DNA from: CAWDVH01 sp963805705
GTDB lineage: Bacteria; Actinomycetota; Actinomycetes; Streptosporangiales; Streptosporangiaceae
Direction of reading: 5' to 3'
NCBI GenBank assembly: GCA_963805705.1
Contig: CAWDVH010000001.1
Span: 1,612,001 to 1,676,000 of the forward strand
Length of the DNA: 64,000 nucleotides
Under the pieces are notes generated by a model. The model searched no databases. It was not told the origin of the DNA and was given only the letters and a program-made list of their open reading frames with translations. A program made the translations under genes and the position numbers. This document shows, piece by piece, positions 40,324 through 48,998 of this stretch (position 1 is the stretch's first letter; every line of letters starts with the position of its first letter).

Positions 40324-41781
40324 TCAGCCACCCAGGGCGATGGCGATCGCCTCCCGGACATCCGCGGCCTCCCGAATGTCGGTCAGCCCGCCCGCGGCCG
40401 GCGAGCGCCGCTCGCCGGGATCCCCCGCGACGGCCAGGCGGCGCTGGCCGGGGCCGGCGTCGCCCGGCGGGATAGAGCCGGAGCCCGGGGGCACGATCGC
40501 GCGGCGGAAGCCCATCCGCTCGGCCTCGGCCAGCCTGCGCGCAATCCCGGTGACGCCGCGGATCTCGCCGGCCAGGCCGACCTCGCCGATGGCCACCATG
40601 CTTCCGGGCAGGCTCAGGTCCGATGTCGCGCTGGCCAGGGCCAGGGCCAGCGCCAGGTCGATGGAAGGCTCCGTCAGCCGCACGCCGCCGACGGTCGCCG
40701 CGAAGATGTCCTGCCTGCCGATGGTGACGCCCGCCCGGCGCTGCAGGACGGCGACCACCATCCCGACGCGCGCAGAGTCCAGCCCGGAGGTCACCCGCCG
40801 GGCCACCTCCGCCCCGGACTGGCACACGAGCGCCTGTACCTCCGCCACGAGCGGGCGGCGCCCCTCGAGCGTGACGGTCACGCAGGTGCCCGGCACCGCC
40901 TCACGGCGCTGGGACAGGAACAGGCCGCTCGGGTCGGGCAGCCCGATCAGCCCGTTCTCGCCCAGCTCGAAACAGCCCATCTCATCGGTCGGCCCGTACC
41001 GGTTCTTCAGTGCCCTGACCATGCGCAGCTGACCGTGCCGGTCGCCGTCGAAATGCAGGACCACGTCGACCAGATGCTCAAGCGAGCGGGGCCCGGCGAT
41101 CGATCCGTCCTTGGTCACATGGCCGACCAGCACCGTGGTCAGCGTCCGCTGCTTGGCCAGGGCCATCAGCGCGGAGGTGATTTCGCGGACCTGGGTCACG
41201 CCGCCCGGTGCCCCCTCGATCCCGGCCGCCGTGATCGTCTGCACCGAGTCGACGATCAGCAGGTCAGGGCACACGGCCTCCACATGGGCCAGCAGCGCCG
41301 CGAAGTCGGTCTCGGCGGCCAGGTAGAGATTCTCGCTGATCGCGCCGATCCGGTCGGCGCGCAGCCGGACCTGGGCCGCGGACTCCTCGCCGGTGACGTA
41401 GAGAACCGTGCCCGACCCGGCGGCCAGGGCCCCGGCCTCCAGCAGCAGCGTGGACTTGCCGACGCCGGGCTCGCCGGCCAGCAGCACCACCGCGCCGGGA
41501 ACCAGTCCGCCGCCGAGCACCCGGTCCAGCTCGCCCAGGCCGGTCGGCCGGGCACGGGCCGCGGTCGCGTCGATCTCCGTGATCCGGGCCGCCGCTGTGG
41601 CCGGCGGGCTGCCCTGGCCGGCTCGCATCGTCGCGCGCACGGTCGCACGGCCCAGCGCGGGAGCCCTGGCTTCGGCGACCGTTCCCCAGGCCTGGCACTC
41701 ACCGCACCGGCCTGCCCACTTGGTGCTGCGCCAGCCGCATTCCGAGCATTCATACAGCGCCGCAGCGGGCGACTTTGCCAT
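40324..41781 (-). CDS. radA: DNA repair protein RadA
   Basis: A 485-residue RecA-like ATPase that aids branch migration in recombination. A zinc finger (CSECGWRSTKWAGRCGEC) opens the protein. Walker A is GEPGVGKSTLLLEAG, the RadA signature KNRYG lies in RALKNRYGPTDEMG, and the C-terminal Lon-like domain contains TEPSIDLALALALAS. In M. tuberculosis radA directly follows disA (Rv3585/Rv3586); the pairing is conserved here on one strand. In Bacillus DisA activity is modulated by RadA. Confidence 0.97.
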   Translation of the reverse strand: MAKSPAAALYECSECGWRSTKWAGRCGECQAWGTVAEARAPALGRATVRATMRAGQGSPPATAAARITEIDATAARARPTGLGELDRVLGGGLVPGAVVLLAGEPGVGKSTLLLEAGALAAGSGTVLYVTGEESAAQVRLRADRIGAISENLYLAAETDFAALLAHVEAVCPDLLIVDSVQTITAAGIEGAPGGVTQVREITSALMALAKQRTLTTVLVGHVTKDGSIAGPRSLEHLVDVVLHFDGDRHGQLRMVRALKNRYGPTDEMGCFELGENGLIGLPDPSGLFLSQRREAVPGTCVTVTLEGRRPLVAEVQALVCQSGAEVARRVTSGLDSARVGMVVAVLQRRAGVTIGRQDIFAATVGGVRLTEPSIDLALALALASATSDLSLPGSMVAIGEVGLAGEIRGVTGIARRLAEAERMGFRRAIVPPGSGSIPPGDAGPGQRRLAVAGDPGERRSPAAGGLTDIREAADVREAIAIALGG

Positions 41782-41945
41782 AACCGGCAGCGTATCGGCC
41801 GGTACGGACAGTCGGCGCCCCCCTGGCGCAGGGCCCCGGATCGGCTCCCGCGACCGGGCCCGGCGCCGCGGCGCCCGCCGGGCGGCCCGCCCGGCCCGTC
41901 CGCATAAGCTGGATCGCAGTCCGGACCATCAGACGAGGAGTTACC

Positions 41946-42857
41946 TTGGGCCACGTCGCCGCGGCACCCAGCATCCAGGTGGCGCTGTCGACTGTCTCGG
42001 TCTTCCCGGAGCGGACACCGGATGCCTTCGAGGCGGCGGCCCGCCTCGGATACGACGGCCTCGAGGTAATGGTCACCGCTGATCCGGTCAGCCAGGACGC
42101 TGATGTCCTGCGCCGCCTGTCCGACTACCACGGCCTGCCGGTGCTGGCCGTGCACGCGCCCGGGCTGCTGATCACCCAGCGCGTCTGGGGCCGGGAGCCG
42201 TGGGGCAAGCTCGATCGGGCCAGGCAGGTGGCGGAGCATCTGGGGGCCAGGGTGGTCGTGGTCCACCCGCCGTTTCGCTGGCAGCGGGAGTACGCACGGG
42301 ACTTCGAGGCCGGGCTGGCCCGGATGAGCGAGCAGACCGATGTCATCTTCGCGGTGGAGAACCTGTATCCCCTGCGGGCCGGCGCCGAAGTAGCCGCATG
42401 GGCCCCGCACTGGAATCCCGTCGAGATCGACTACCCGCACGCGACGCTGGATCTCTCGCACACGGCGGTATCGGGTTCTGACGCCCTGGAGATGGCTGAC
42501 CAGCTCGGCACCCGGCTGGCGCACGTGCACATGGCCGACGGCATCAAGCCGGGGCTGCCCGACGAGCACCTCGTCCCCGGCCGGGGCAGCCAGCCATGCG
42601 CGGAGCTGCTCGAACGGCTGGGGTCCGGCGGATACGCGGGCACGGTCGTGCTGGAGGTCAATACCTTCCGGGCGGCCACCAATGATGAGCGGCAAGCGGA
42701 CCTGGCCGAGGCGCTCGCGTTCACCCGCCATCACCTGCGCGAGGGCGCTCTCGGCCGGATGGGCGGCCAGCTGTCTCCCGGCCCCGGGCCAGACGGACGT
42801 TCAGGCCGCCCGGCGCAGGCTACATCTCGAGAATCAGCGTCACCGGACCGTCGTTGA
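41946..42857 (+). CDS. Sugar phosphate isomerase/epimerase-like TIM-barrel protein
   Basis: A 303-residue protein of the xylose isomerase-like (AP endonuclease 2) superfamily. It shows VFPERTPDAFEAAARLGYDGLEVMV, VLAVHAPG, VVVHPPFRWQ, FAVENLYP (metal Glu) and HVHMADG, and ends the barrel with GTVVLEVNT. Substrate is unknown. The start is TTG with GAGGAG five bases upstream. The last 40 residues are low complexity, and the 3' end overlaps the convergent dtd gene by 38 bp. Confidence 0.88.
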   Translation: MGHVAAAPSIQVALSTVSVFPERTPDAFEAAARLGYDGLEVMVTADPVSQDADVLRRLSDYHGLPVLAVHAPGLLITQRVWGREPWGKLDRARQVAEHLGARVVVVHPPFRWQREYARDFEAGLARMSEQTDVIFAVENLYPLRAGAEVAAWAPHWNPVEIDYPHATLDLSHTAVSGSDALEMADQLGTRLAHVHMADGIKPGLPDEHLVPGRGSQPCAELLERLGSGGYAGTVVLEVNTFRAATNDERQADLAEALAFTRHHLREGALGRMGGQLSPGPGPDGRSGRPAQATSRESASPDRR

Positions 42858-43245
42858 CCAGGTGCACCTGCATGTCGGCGCCGAATACCCCGGTCTGGAC
42901 GCTGGCGCCGAGTTCCCGCAGCGACTCGCAGAACGCGATCACCAGCGGCTCGGCCACGGCTCTCGGTGCCGCCGCCTGCCAGGTCGGCCGCCGCCCTTTC
43001 GCCGTCTGCCCGTACAGCGTGAACTGGCTCACCACCAGCAGCGGGGCAGCGGTCTCGGCACACGACTTCTCATCGGCCAGAATCCGAAGATGATAGATCT
43101 TGCTGGCCAGGGCCGCCGCCTGCCCGCCCGAGTCGGAATGCGTGACACCAACCAGGACGAGCAGGCCAGGGCTGGTCAGGCGGCCGACGGTGGTTCCGCC
43201 TACCGTTACGCTCGCCTCGCTGGCCCGCTGGACCACAGCCCGCAC
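42820..43245 (-). CDS. dtd: D-aminoacyl-tRNA deacylase
   Basis: A 141-residue proofreading enzyme that hydrolyses D-amino acids and glycine from mischarged tRNAs. It has both signature motifs, SQFTLYG and NDGPVT (HLVNDGPVTLILEM). GTG 43245 gives the normal opening VRAVVQRASEASVTV; the longer in-frame extension lies over the upstream gene and is not conserved. The 3' end overlaps the sugar isomerase-like gene. Confidence 0.95.
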   Translation of the reverse strand: MRAVVQRASEASVTVGGTTVGRLTSPGLLVLVGVTHSDSGGQAAALASKIYHLRILADEKSCAETAAPLLVVSQFTLYGQTAKGRRPTWQAAAPRAVAEPLVIAFCESLRELGASVQTGVFGADMQVHLVNDGPVTLILEM

Positions 43246-43253
43246 GAGAAGGC

Positions 43254-43691
43254 TTACCCGGCCGATGTGAGGACGTGAGCGACTCGCTCGGCGTTCTTGC
43301 GGTGGACTTTCGGGACCTCGAACTCCCATCCGCCGCCGTCGGCGAACCCGATTTTCAGTGCCGCTTTGAGCGCGCCCGGCTGGAGTTCGACGGAGGCTAT
43401 CTGCTCGCGGCTCTTGCGGGCGATCACCTCGCTGCCGACGCTCGGCTTGAGCAAGCCCGCCTTGCCCTTGACGATCGCGACCTCAGTGGCGGTGACGGCC
43501 ACGTATCCCAGCGTGCCGAAGGACGGCGCGCCCTCTTTCCCGATGGTCGCGTTGGCCGTGGCGGTCCCGGCTACGCCGGCGACCAGGCCGGCCGCCGCCG
43601 CGCCGGTCATCTTCTTGGTCAGGCCTTTCGGGCTGACGAAGCAGCCGGCTAGTTCGGGCATTCCGAGCACTTCGGCCGCGTTCGCTGCCAC
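43254..43691 (-). CDS. Conserved hypothetical protein
   Basis: A 145-residue protein I do not recognise. The first third has a hydrophobic Ala/Gly-rich stretch (MTGAAAAGLVAGVAGTATAN), the rest alternates beta-like strands (YVAVTATEVAIVKG, KIGFADGGGWEFEVPKVHRK) that could form a PH-like barrel. GTG start with GGAGGAAAA upstream, a strong ribosome site. It ends 8 bases before dtd and is probably cotranscribed with it. Confidence 0.75.
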   Translation of the reverse strand: MAANAAEVLGMPELAGCFVSPKGLTKKMTGAAAAGLVAGVAGTATANATIGKEGAPSFGTLGYVAVTATEVAIVKGKAGLLKPSVGSEVIARKSREQIASVELQPGALKAALKIGFADGGGWEFEVPKVHRKNAERVAHVLTSAG

Positions 43692-43869
43692 TTTTCCTCC
43701 TCAGCCCGCCCGGGATGCGGGACGAGCGCCTGTGTCCTGATGCCGCACGGAAGCCGAGCGAGCGGACTGAGCGTAGTTGATCACGGTCTCGATGTCAGCT
43801 AGCGGAGGGCTCAGGCGGCGCATCCCGCCTGGTGGTGCCGAGTTCCCTCCCAGGGTGCTGGCCGGCTCG

Positions 43870-44121
43870 TCAGGCGCCTTCCTGGACCTGGAAGATGTCG
43901 TCGGCGACCAGGCCGTGGGCCTCGCGGTGCACGGTCGCCGCCGCGTCCGCGCAGGGTGCTTCCACCAGGCAGAACACCTTGCCCTGCTGCTCGTCGACCC
44001 AGTACCGCAGGTAGCGCACGTCGTGCCGGCCCTGGGTCTGCAGGTCTGCCACGTGGGCCTTGGCCACGTCGTCGACGGCTACGCCGCCGCTGATGGTGTG
44101 AACGTCCATGTAAAGCGGCAT
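43870..44121 (-). CDS. DUF4242 family protein (SCO4226-like)
   Basis: An 83-residue ferredoxin-fold protein: YMDVHTISGGVAVDDVAKAH, YLRYWVDEQQGKVFCLVEAP and VHREAHGLVADDIFQV are the DUF4242 pattern. The Streptomyces homologue SCO4226 binds nickel. GGAGG lies four bases before the ATG. It is divergent from the BKACE gene, whose regulatory region it shares. Confidence 0.85.
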   Translation of the reverse strand: MPLYMDVHTISGGVAVDDVAKAHVADLQTQGRHDVRYLRYWVDEQQGKVFCLVEAPCADAAATVHREAHGLVADDIFQVQEGA

Positions 44122-44433
44122 GACGCCTCCTCGGATGCGGTGACTGAGTCGCCACCGTACGGCGGCCGGCTCGCGACCTGGATCGGGAGCGATGCCCCAT
44201 ATTCGCGGCGCGGGTTACCCATATTCCGCGCGAGCCAGCCCGAGCCGGATGGCGTCCCGCATAGCGTCCCCGGGCTGCGGCGCGGCCGTCCTGGCCGTAG
44301 CGGCGGATGGTCCCCCCGCGGGACGTGCGCTCCGTGCGCAGGTACAGTGCGAGATCGCCGGTGCTTTCGGCCAGCTGGCCCACCGGTCCCCACTGACACA
44401 GGCAGGCCCGTGCGGAAAGGCGTACTTCCGGCC
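44122..44433. other. Divergent regulatory region with 22-bp spaced direct repeats
   Basis: No gene is supported in these 312 bases. CCCATATTCGCGGCGCG at 44195-44211 recurs as CCCATATTCCGCGCG at 44217-44231. The 22-bp offset puts both copies on one face of the helix, as expected for a dimeric regulator. It lies 75-110 bp from the DUF4242 start and about 200 bp from BKACE. Confidence 0.4.
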
Positions 44434-45306
44434 ATGACATCTGACAGCACCCGGCCCCCCGCGGCCCGGCCGGCCGGAGCGGACGCCACCCTCATCACCG
44501 TGGCCCCGACCGGTGCCGAGTCGCAGAAGGCGGCGGTACCTGCCCTCCCGGTCACCCTGGAGGAACTGGTCACCACGGCCAAGAACTGCGCCGCCGCGGG
44601 CGCGGCCGTGATTCACGTGCACATCAGGGATGACGCCGCCCAGCCCACCCTGGATATCGGCAGGCTGACCGAGACCGTCCGCGCGCTGCGGGAGAGCACG
44701 GACCTGATCGTCCAGCTGTCCACCGGCGGAGCGGTCACGGACGGTTTCGCCCCCCGGCTGGCCGTCCTCGACGCCGGGCCGGACGCCTGCTCCCTGACCT
44801 GCGGCACGGTCAACTTCGGGACCGAGGTATTCGCCAACCCCTGGCCCTTCATCCGCGAGCTGTACGCCAGGACCCAGGAACTCGCGGTGGTGCCCGAGTT
44901 CGAGCTTTTCGACCTGGGCCACGTCGCGACGCTGCACCGGCTGCTGGACGATCTCGGCGCGCCGCACGGCGGGCACGTTCACTGCGACCTGGTGATGGGC
45001 GTGCCGGGCGGCATGCCAGGTAATGCGGCGACCCTGGTTCAGGCCGTGGCCGCGCTGCCCGATGGCGCCACCTGGTCCGCCACCGGCGTCGGCCGTACCT
45101 CGGTGCCGGTGATGTTCGCCGCCCTGGCGGCCGGCGGTCACCTGCGGGTCGGCATGGAAGATACCGTTTCCTTTGCCCGCGGCCGGCCGGTGACCGGCAA
45201 CGCGGAGCTCGTCGAGCGGGCGGCCGCGCTGGCGGGGCTGGCCCAGCGCCCGGCCATGACGCCCCTGGATGCCCGCACGATGCTGGGAGTGCCCGATCGA
45301 AACTGA
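44434..45306 (+). CDS. BKACE-family beta-keto acid cleavage enzyme (DUF849)
   Basis: A 290-residue TIM-barrel enzyme related to 3-keto-5-aminohexanoate cleavage enzyme, which condenses a beta-keto acid with acetyl-CoA. Zinc-site residues lie in AAVIHVHIRDD and HGGHVHCDLVMGVPGG; TWSATGVGR and MEDTVSFARGRPVTGN are further signatures. Actual substrate in this subfamily is open. ATG 44434 was chosen; GGAAAGG sits 15 bases upstream. The 3' end overlaps the asparaginase gene by 38 bp. Confidence 0.88.
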   Translation: MTSDSTRPPAARPAGADATLITVAPTGAESQKAAVPALPVTLEELVTTAKNCAAAGAAVIHVHIRDDAAQPTLDIGRLTETVRALRESTDLIVQLSTGGAVTDGFAPRLAVLDAGPDACSLTCGTVNFGTEVFANPWPFIRELYARTQELAVVPEFELFDLGHVATLHRLLDDLGAPHGGHVHCDLVMGVPGGMPGNAATLVQAVAALPDGATWSATGVGRTSVPVMFAALAAGGHLRVGMEDTVSFARGRPVTGNAELVERAAALAGLAQRPAMTPLDARTMLGVPDRN

Positions 45307-46267
45307 GAATCCTGTCCTGGCCGAGGTCATCAGGTCGGGCTTCGCCGAGTCCCGGCACCGGGGCGCCGTCGCCGCGCTGCGTGGTGACGGGTCGGTCCAG
45401 CTGTCGCTCGGCTCGGCCGGCGAGCCGATGTTCCCCCGCTCGTCGAACAAGCCGATGCAGGCCGCGGCCATGCTGCGCAGCGGCCTGGACCTGCCGGGAA
45501 AACTGCTCGCGCTGGCCGCGGCCAGCCACTCCGGCGAGGATTTCCATGTCGCCGGCGTGCGCGAGATCCTGGCCGGGGCGGGCCTGGGCCCCGATGCCCT
45601 GCAGTGCCCGCCGGACCTGCCCCTGGATGAAGCCGCCCGGCGGGCTGTCCTGCGCGGCGGCGGCGAGCCCGACCGCCTGCACATGAACTGCTCAGGCAAG
45701 CACGCGGCCATGCTGGCGACCTGTGTCGCGGCCGGCTGGCCAACGGCCAGCTACCGGAGCCCGGATCACCCGCTCCAGCAGGAGATCCGGCGCGTCATCG
45801 CCGAGCTGGCCGGCGAGCCGGTGACCGCAGTCGGCGTCGATGGCTGCGGCGCGCCCCTGATGGCCGTGTCGGTGACCGGCCTGGCGCGCGCGTTCCGCGC
45901 GATCGTGCTGGCCGCGCCGGGCTCAGCCGAGCGCAGGGTCGCCGACGCCATGCGCGCCTACCCCGACTGGAACTCCGGGAGCGCCCGCCAGGAACGGGAG
46001 CTGATGGAGGCCGTCCCCGGCCTGCTGCTGAAGGCGGGGGCCGAGGGAGTCGAGGGATTCGCGCTGGCCGACGGCCGGGCCGGCGCATTCAAGATCGATG
46101 ACGGGGCCCAGCGGGCGCGGACGGCGATCACCGTCGCGCTGCTGCGCGAGCTCACCGATGGCGAGGTGCCGGGCGCCGACACCGCGGTCCTGGACCGGCT
46201 GGCCAGGCCGCCGGTGCTGGGCGGGGGCCGGCCGGTCGGCGAGATCCGCGTCATTCTGCCGTCCTGA
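45269..46267 (+). CDS. Class 3 (Rhizobium etli-type) L-asparaginase
   Basis: A 332-residue asparaginase II (PF06089 type), hydrolysing asparagine to aspartate. It has the Ser-x-x-Lys pair in RSSNKPM (S58, K61), and the probable zinc ligands in MNCSGKH (C141, K144) and VDGCGAP (C193), matching the R. etli enzyme. It is unrelated to E. coli-type asparaginases. The only plausible start, ATG 45269, lies within the upstream gene, so expression is coupled to BKACE. Confidence 0.88.
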   Translation: MPARCWECPIETENPVLAEVIRSGFAESRHRGAVAALRGDGSVQLSLGSAGEPMFPRSSNKPMQAAAMLRSGLDLPGKLLALAAASHSGEDFHVAGVREILAGAGLGPDALQCPPDLPLDEAARRAVLRGGGEPDRLHMNCSGKHAAMLATCVAAGWPTASYRSPDHPLQQEIRRVIAELAGEPVTAVGVDGCGAPLMAVSVTGLARAFRAIVLAAPGSAERRVADAMRAYPDWNSGSARQERELMEAVPGLLLKAGAEGVEGFALADGRAGAFKIDDGAQRARTAITVALLRELTDGEVPGADTAVLDRLARPPVLGGGRPVGEIRVILPS

Positions 46268-46326
46268 CCGGGCCGCCCAGCCGGCCCGTCCTGGCCCGGG
46301 CCCGGCGCCGGCCCCGGGCCGCGGGG

Positions 46327-46358
46327 GTGCTTGCAAGATAATTTGCAAATGCAAGCAC
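46327..46358 (+). promoter_or_regulatory. Palindromic operator overlapping the promoter of the XRE regulator
   Basis: GTGCTTGCA (46327-46335) and TGCAAGCAC (46350-46358) are perfect 9-bp arms around 14 bases. Two TTGCAA boxes (46331, 46343) are nested inside. GATAAT at 46337-46342 is a good -10 within the palindrome. The site ends 19 bp before the start codon, so the regulator probably represses itself. Confidence 0.65.
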
Positions 46359-46377
46359 TGATGGCGAAACTGGATTC

Positions 46378-46911
46378 ATGAGCCCAGTGAACGTGACGAC
46401 CATCGGCGCCTACATCCGCGAGCAGCGCGAGCAGGCCAGGATCTCGCTGCGCCAGCTGGCGCAGGCCGCTGGCGTCTCGAACCCGTACCTGAGCCAGATC
46501 GAGCGGGGCCTGCGCAAGCCGAGCGCTGACATCCTGCAGCAGATAGCCAAGGGCCTGCGGATCTCGGCCGAGGCGATGTACGTGCAGGCCGGGCTGCTCG
46601 AGGACCGCCCGCCCGGGTCACCCGTGCGTGACGCGGTGCTGACCGATCCGGAGCTCACCGAGCGGCAGAAGCAGATGCTGATCGAGATCTACGAGTCGTT
46701 CCGCAAGGAAACGGCCAGCACCGCGCTGGCCGACGAGGCCGCTGACGATGAGTCGTCAGAGCTGGCCATCGACGAGGGCGCGCAGGCGTGGCCCGAGCAG
46801 CTGGAGCCTGCGGCACTGGCCCGGTGGGCGATCGCGGCGGACCCGGAAAGGCCTGCGCTCGGCGGATCCAGCCGACGCCGGTCCAACCGCGCCGAGTGCC
46901 CGGTAACGTGA
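46378..46911 (+). CDS. XRE-family transcriptional regulator (Rv0474-like)
   Basis: A 177-residue protein with an N-terminal HTH_3 domain: YIREQREQARISLRQLAQAA, GVSNPYLSQIERGLRKPSAD, QIAKGLRISAEAMYVQAG. A short helical segment (LTERQKQMLIEIYESFRKE) follows and a variable, charged tail. It strongly resembles mycobacterial Rv0474, which precedes hbhA and a DUF2516 gene; here DUF2516 follows directly with a 4-base gap. A palindromic operator overlaps its promoter. Confidence 0.9.
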   Translation: MSPVNVTTIGAYIREQREQARISLRQLAQAAGVSNPYLSQIERGLRKPSADILQQIAKGLRISAEAMYVQAGLLEDRPPGSPVRDAVLTDPELTERQKQMLIEIYESFRKETASTALADEAADDESSELAIDEGAQAWPEQLEPAALARWAIAADPERPALGGSSRRRSNRAECPVT

Positions 46912-46915
46912 TACC

Positions 46916-47260
46916 GTGCCGAATTTTCTGAACCATGGTGCGTACGGGCCGCTGCAGATCTTCTTCTGGGTTCTGCTGGTAGTGGCCTTTGTCGTCGAGG
47001 TATGGGCCTTCATCGACGCCGTCCGCCGGCCGGCCCCGTCCTTCGTCGCCGCCAGCAAGCAGACCAAGCCGCTGTGGCTGGTCATCCTGGGCGTGGCGCT
47101 GGTGATCGGGCTGGGCGGCGCAGCTGGCGAGCTGTCGATATTCAGCATCCTGCCGATCATCGCGTTCGTGGCTGCCGCGATCTACCTCACGGACGTCAAG
47201 CCCAAGGTCAGCGGAATCCAGGGCGGCGGAACGCAGCAGGGCCCGTACGGCCCGTGGTAG
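46916..47260 (+). CDS. DUF2516 membrane protein
   Basis: A 114-residue actinobacterial membrane protein. Three helices are visible: LQIFFWVLLVVAFVVEVWAF, LWLVILGVALVIGLGG and ILPIIAFVAAAIYL; the AFIDAVRRPAPSF loop between the first two is the family signature. Function is unknown. It starts at GTG 46916, four bases after the regulator stop, and is likely cotranscribed with it. Confidence 0.9.
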   Translation: MPNFLNHGAYGPLQIFFWVLLVVAFVVEVWAFIDAVRRPAPSFVAASKQTKPLWLVILGVALVIGLGGAAGELSIFSILPIIAFVAAAIYLTDVKPKVSGIQGGGTQQGPYGPW

Positions 47261-47273
47261 GAGTGGCGCGTCA

Positions 47274-48005
47274 GTGAGCGATTCGCCGTGGCGCACCCAC
47301 CGGCTGGAGCTGGACGACCAGAGCGTGCGCGAATGGGATGCGGTCGTGCTGGACTCCGGGCCGGACGGGATCGTCCTGGATACCTCGGCGTTCTATCCGG
47401 GCGGCGGCGGCCAGCCGCCCGATCACGGGGTACTGCTCTGGGGCGGCGTGCAGACCAGGATCGTCGGTGCGCGCAAGGGCGATGACCTGTACCTGATCGG
47501 TCAGGAAGAGGACCCGATCCCGCCGCCGGGCACGGCCGTGCGGGGAGCGGTCGAGGACGAGCGGCGTACCGCGCTGATGCGCACGCACTCCGGGCTGCAC
47601 GTGCTGTGCGGCGTGGTGTTCCGTGACTACGGGGCGCTGGTCACGGGCGGCAACATGGAGCCGTTCACGGCCCGGATGGATTTTGACCTGCCGCAGCTGC
47701 CCGAGGGCTTCAGGGATGCGGTGCAGGCCGCCTGCAATGCCGAGATTGCCGCGGGCCGGCCGATCTCGGCCCGGGTCCTGCCGCGTGATGAGGCCTTCGC
47801 TATCCCGGACATCATCCGGACGGCCACCAACCTGGTCCCGCCCGAGGTCAAGGAAGTGCGGATCATTGACATCGCGGGCCTGGATCAGCAGGCGGACGGC
47901 GGCACGCACGTGGCCTCCACCCGGCAGGTTGGCCGGATCGAGGTCGTGAAGATCGAGAGCAAGGGCAAGGGCTTTCGCCGGCTGCGCATCCGCATTAGCG
48001 ACTAG
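47274..48005 (+). CDS. AlaX-type alanyl-tRNA editing protein
   Basis: A 243-residue free-standing editing domain that removes wrongly attached serine or glycine from tRNA-Ala. The opening DTSAFYPGGGGQPPDHG is typical of the AlaRS-related domain. The zinc-site HxxxH is in RTHSGLHVL, and the second motif is DGGTHVASTRQVG, in which the usual Cys of CxxxH is not at the expected place. It lies 13 bases after DUF2516 and converges with the M56 protease gene. Confidence 0.9.
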   Translation: MSDSPWRTHRLELDDQSVREWDAVVLDSGPDGIVLDTSAFYPGGGGQPPDHGVLLWGGVQTRIVGARKGDDLYLIGQEEDPIPPPGTAVRGAVEDERRTALMRTHSGLHVLCGVVFRDYGALVTGGNMEPFTARMDFDLPQLPEGFRDAVQAACNAEIAAGRPISARVLPRDEAFAIPDIIRTATNLVPPEVKEVRIIDIAGLDQQADGGTHVASTRQVGRIEVVKIESKGKGFRRLRIRISD

Positions 48006-48032
48006 CTCGCGCAGACCGCCGCGCACGTCCGC

Positions 48033-48992
48033 TCAGAACGGAAGCACCAGGAACGCGGCCGGGATAGCGACGACGACCACCGCGGCCGCGCAGACCAGCG
48101 TCACCGCGGCCGCGCACAGCCCGGGCGTCGGCCGGAGCAGGCGGGTCACCCTCGCGGCCACCTCGCCTTCGCCCGCACCGTCCAGCTCAGCGTCCGCGGC
48201 GGCCAGGGCGCCGGTGGGCGCCCGGCCCCCGCCCGCGGCTCCCACCCGGAGCAGCGCGGTGGCCAGTTCCCTGGCCGGCCGGTGCCGCAGCGCGCAGTCA
48301 TCGGCATGCATCTCGACGAGCAGCGCGACGGCCCCGTGGGCCCGGCGGGCTGCTCGTGACCAGCGGAACGCGCTCAGCAGTGCGGTAAAGGGCAGCAGCA
48401 CAAGGTCATGCCGCTCCCTGAGATGAGCGCGCTCATGCGCCAGTACCGCCGCGAGCTCAGCCTGGTCCAGCAGGTCCAGGGCGCCCGCGCTGATCACGAT
48501 CGCCGATTTCAGCCCTGGCACGCAGTAGGCCGCGGCCGCCGGGTGGTCAACGACCAGCGCTCCAGGGACTTTCGGGTCACCCCGCGCCAGCAGGCTGAGC
48601 AGGACGCGCTGCCGCTGCCGGGACCGGAACACGGCGGCGAACGCCGCCAGGAGCACCCAGCACAGCAGCAGGAGCAGCACGATGCCCGCGCCCAGGGACA
48701 CGGCCCGTACCGCCGTCAGCAGGCTCCAGGCGCGCAGCGCGGTGTCCCCGCTGCCCTGCACGAGCCGCGACGCCGCGGCGACCGCGCCCGCGGCCACGCT
48801 GGAGCGCTCGTCCGCGGCGCCCAGGCCCGCCAGGGCGCCGATCGCGGCCAGGCCCCAGCCGAGCCCGAGCGCTTGCCAGAGCACGATCGCGGCCGCCGGG
48901 GACCGGCGCGGCCAGCGCGCTACGGCCAGCACCGAGGAGGCCGGGATGCAGCCCGCTGCGATGGCGGCAAGGATGATGACGGCCCCCGGCAC
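48033..48992 (-). CDS. M56-family membrane metallopeptidase (BlaR1-like)
   Basis: A 319-residue membrane zinc peptidase related to BlaR1/MecR1, without a penicillin-binding sensor. There are N-terminal helices at about 1-20, 36-60 and 95-120, the HExxH site in AVLAHERAHLRERHD, and a last helix at the C terminus. It lies 6 bases after the BlaI-family gene, the usual pair in which the peptidase inactivates the repressor. The inducing signal is unknown. Confidence 0.9.
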   Translation of the reverse strand: MPGAVIILAAIAAGCIPASSVLAVARWPRRSPAAAIVLWQALGLGWGLAAIGALAGLGAADERSSVAAGAVAAASRLVQGSGDTALRAWSLLTAVRAVSLGAGIVLLLLLCWVLLAAFAAVFRSRQRQRVLLSLLARGDPKVPGALVVDHPAAAAYCVPGLKSAIVISAGALDLLDQAELAAVLAHERAHLRERHDLVLLPFTALLSAFRWSRAARRAHGAVALLVEMHADDCALRHRPARELATALLRVGAAGGGRAPTGALAAADAELDGAGEGEVAARVTRLLRPTPGLCAAAVTLVCAAAVVVVAIPAAFLVLPF

Positions 48993-48998
48993 TGGCGG

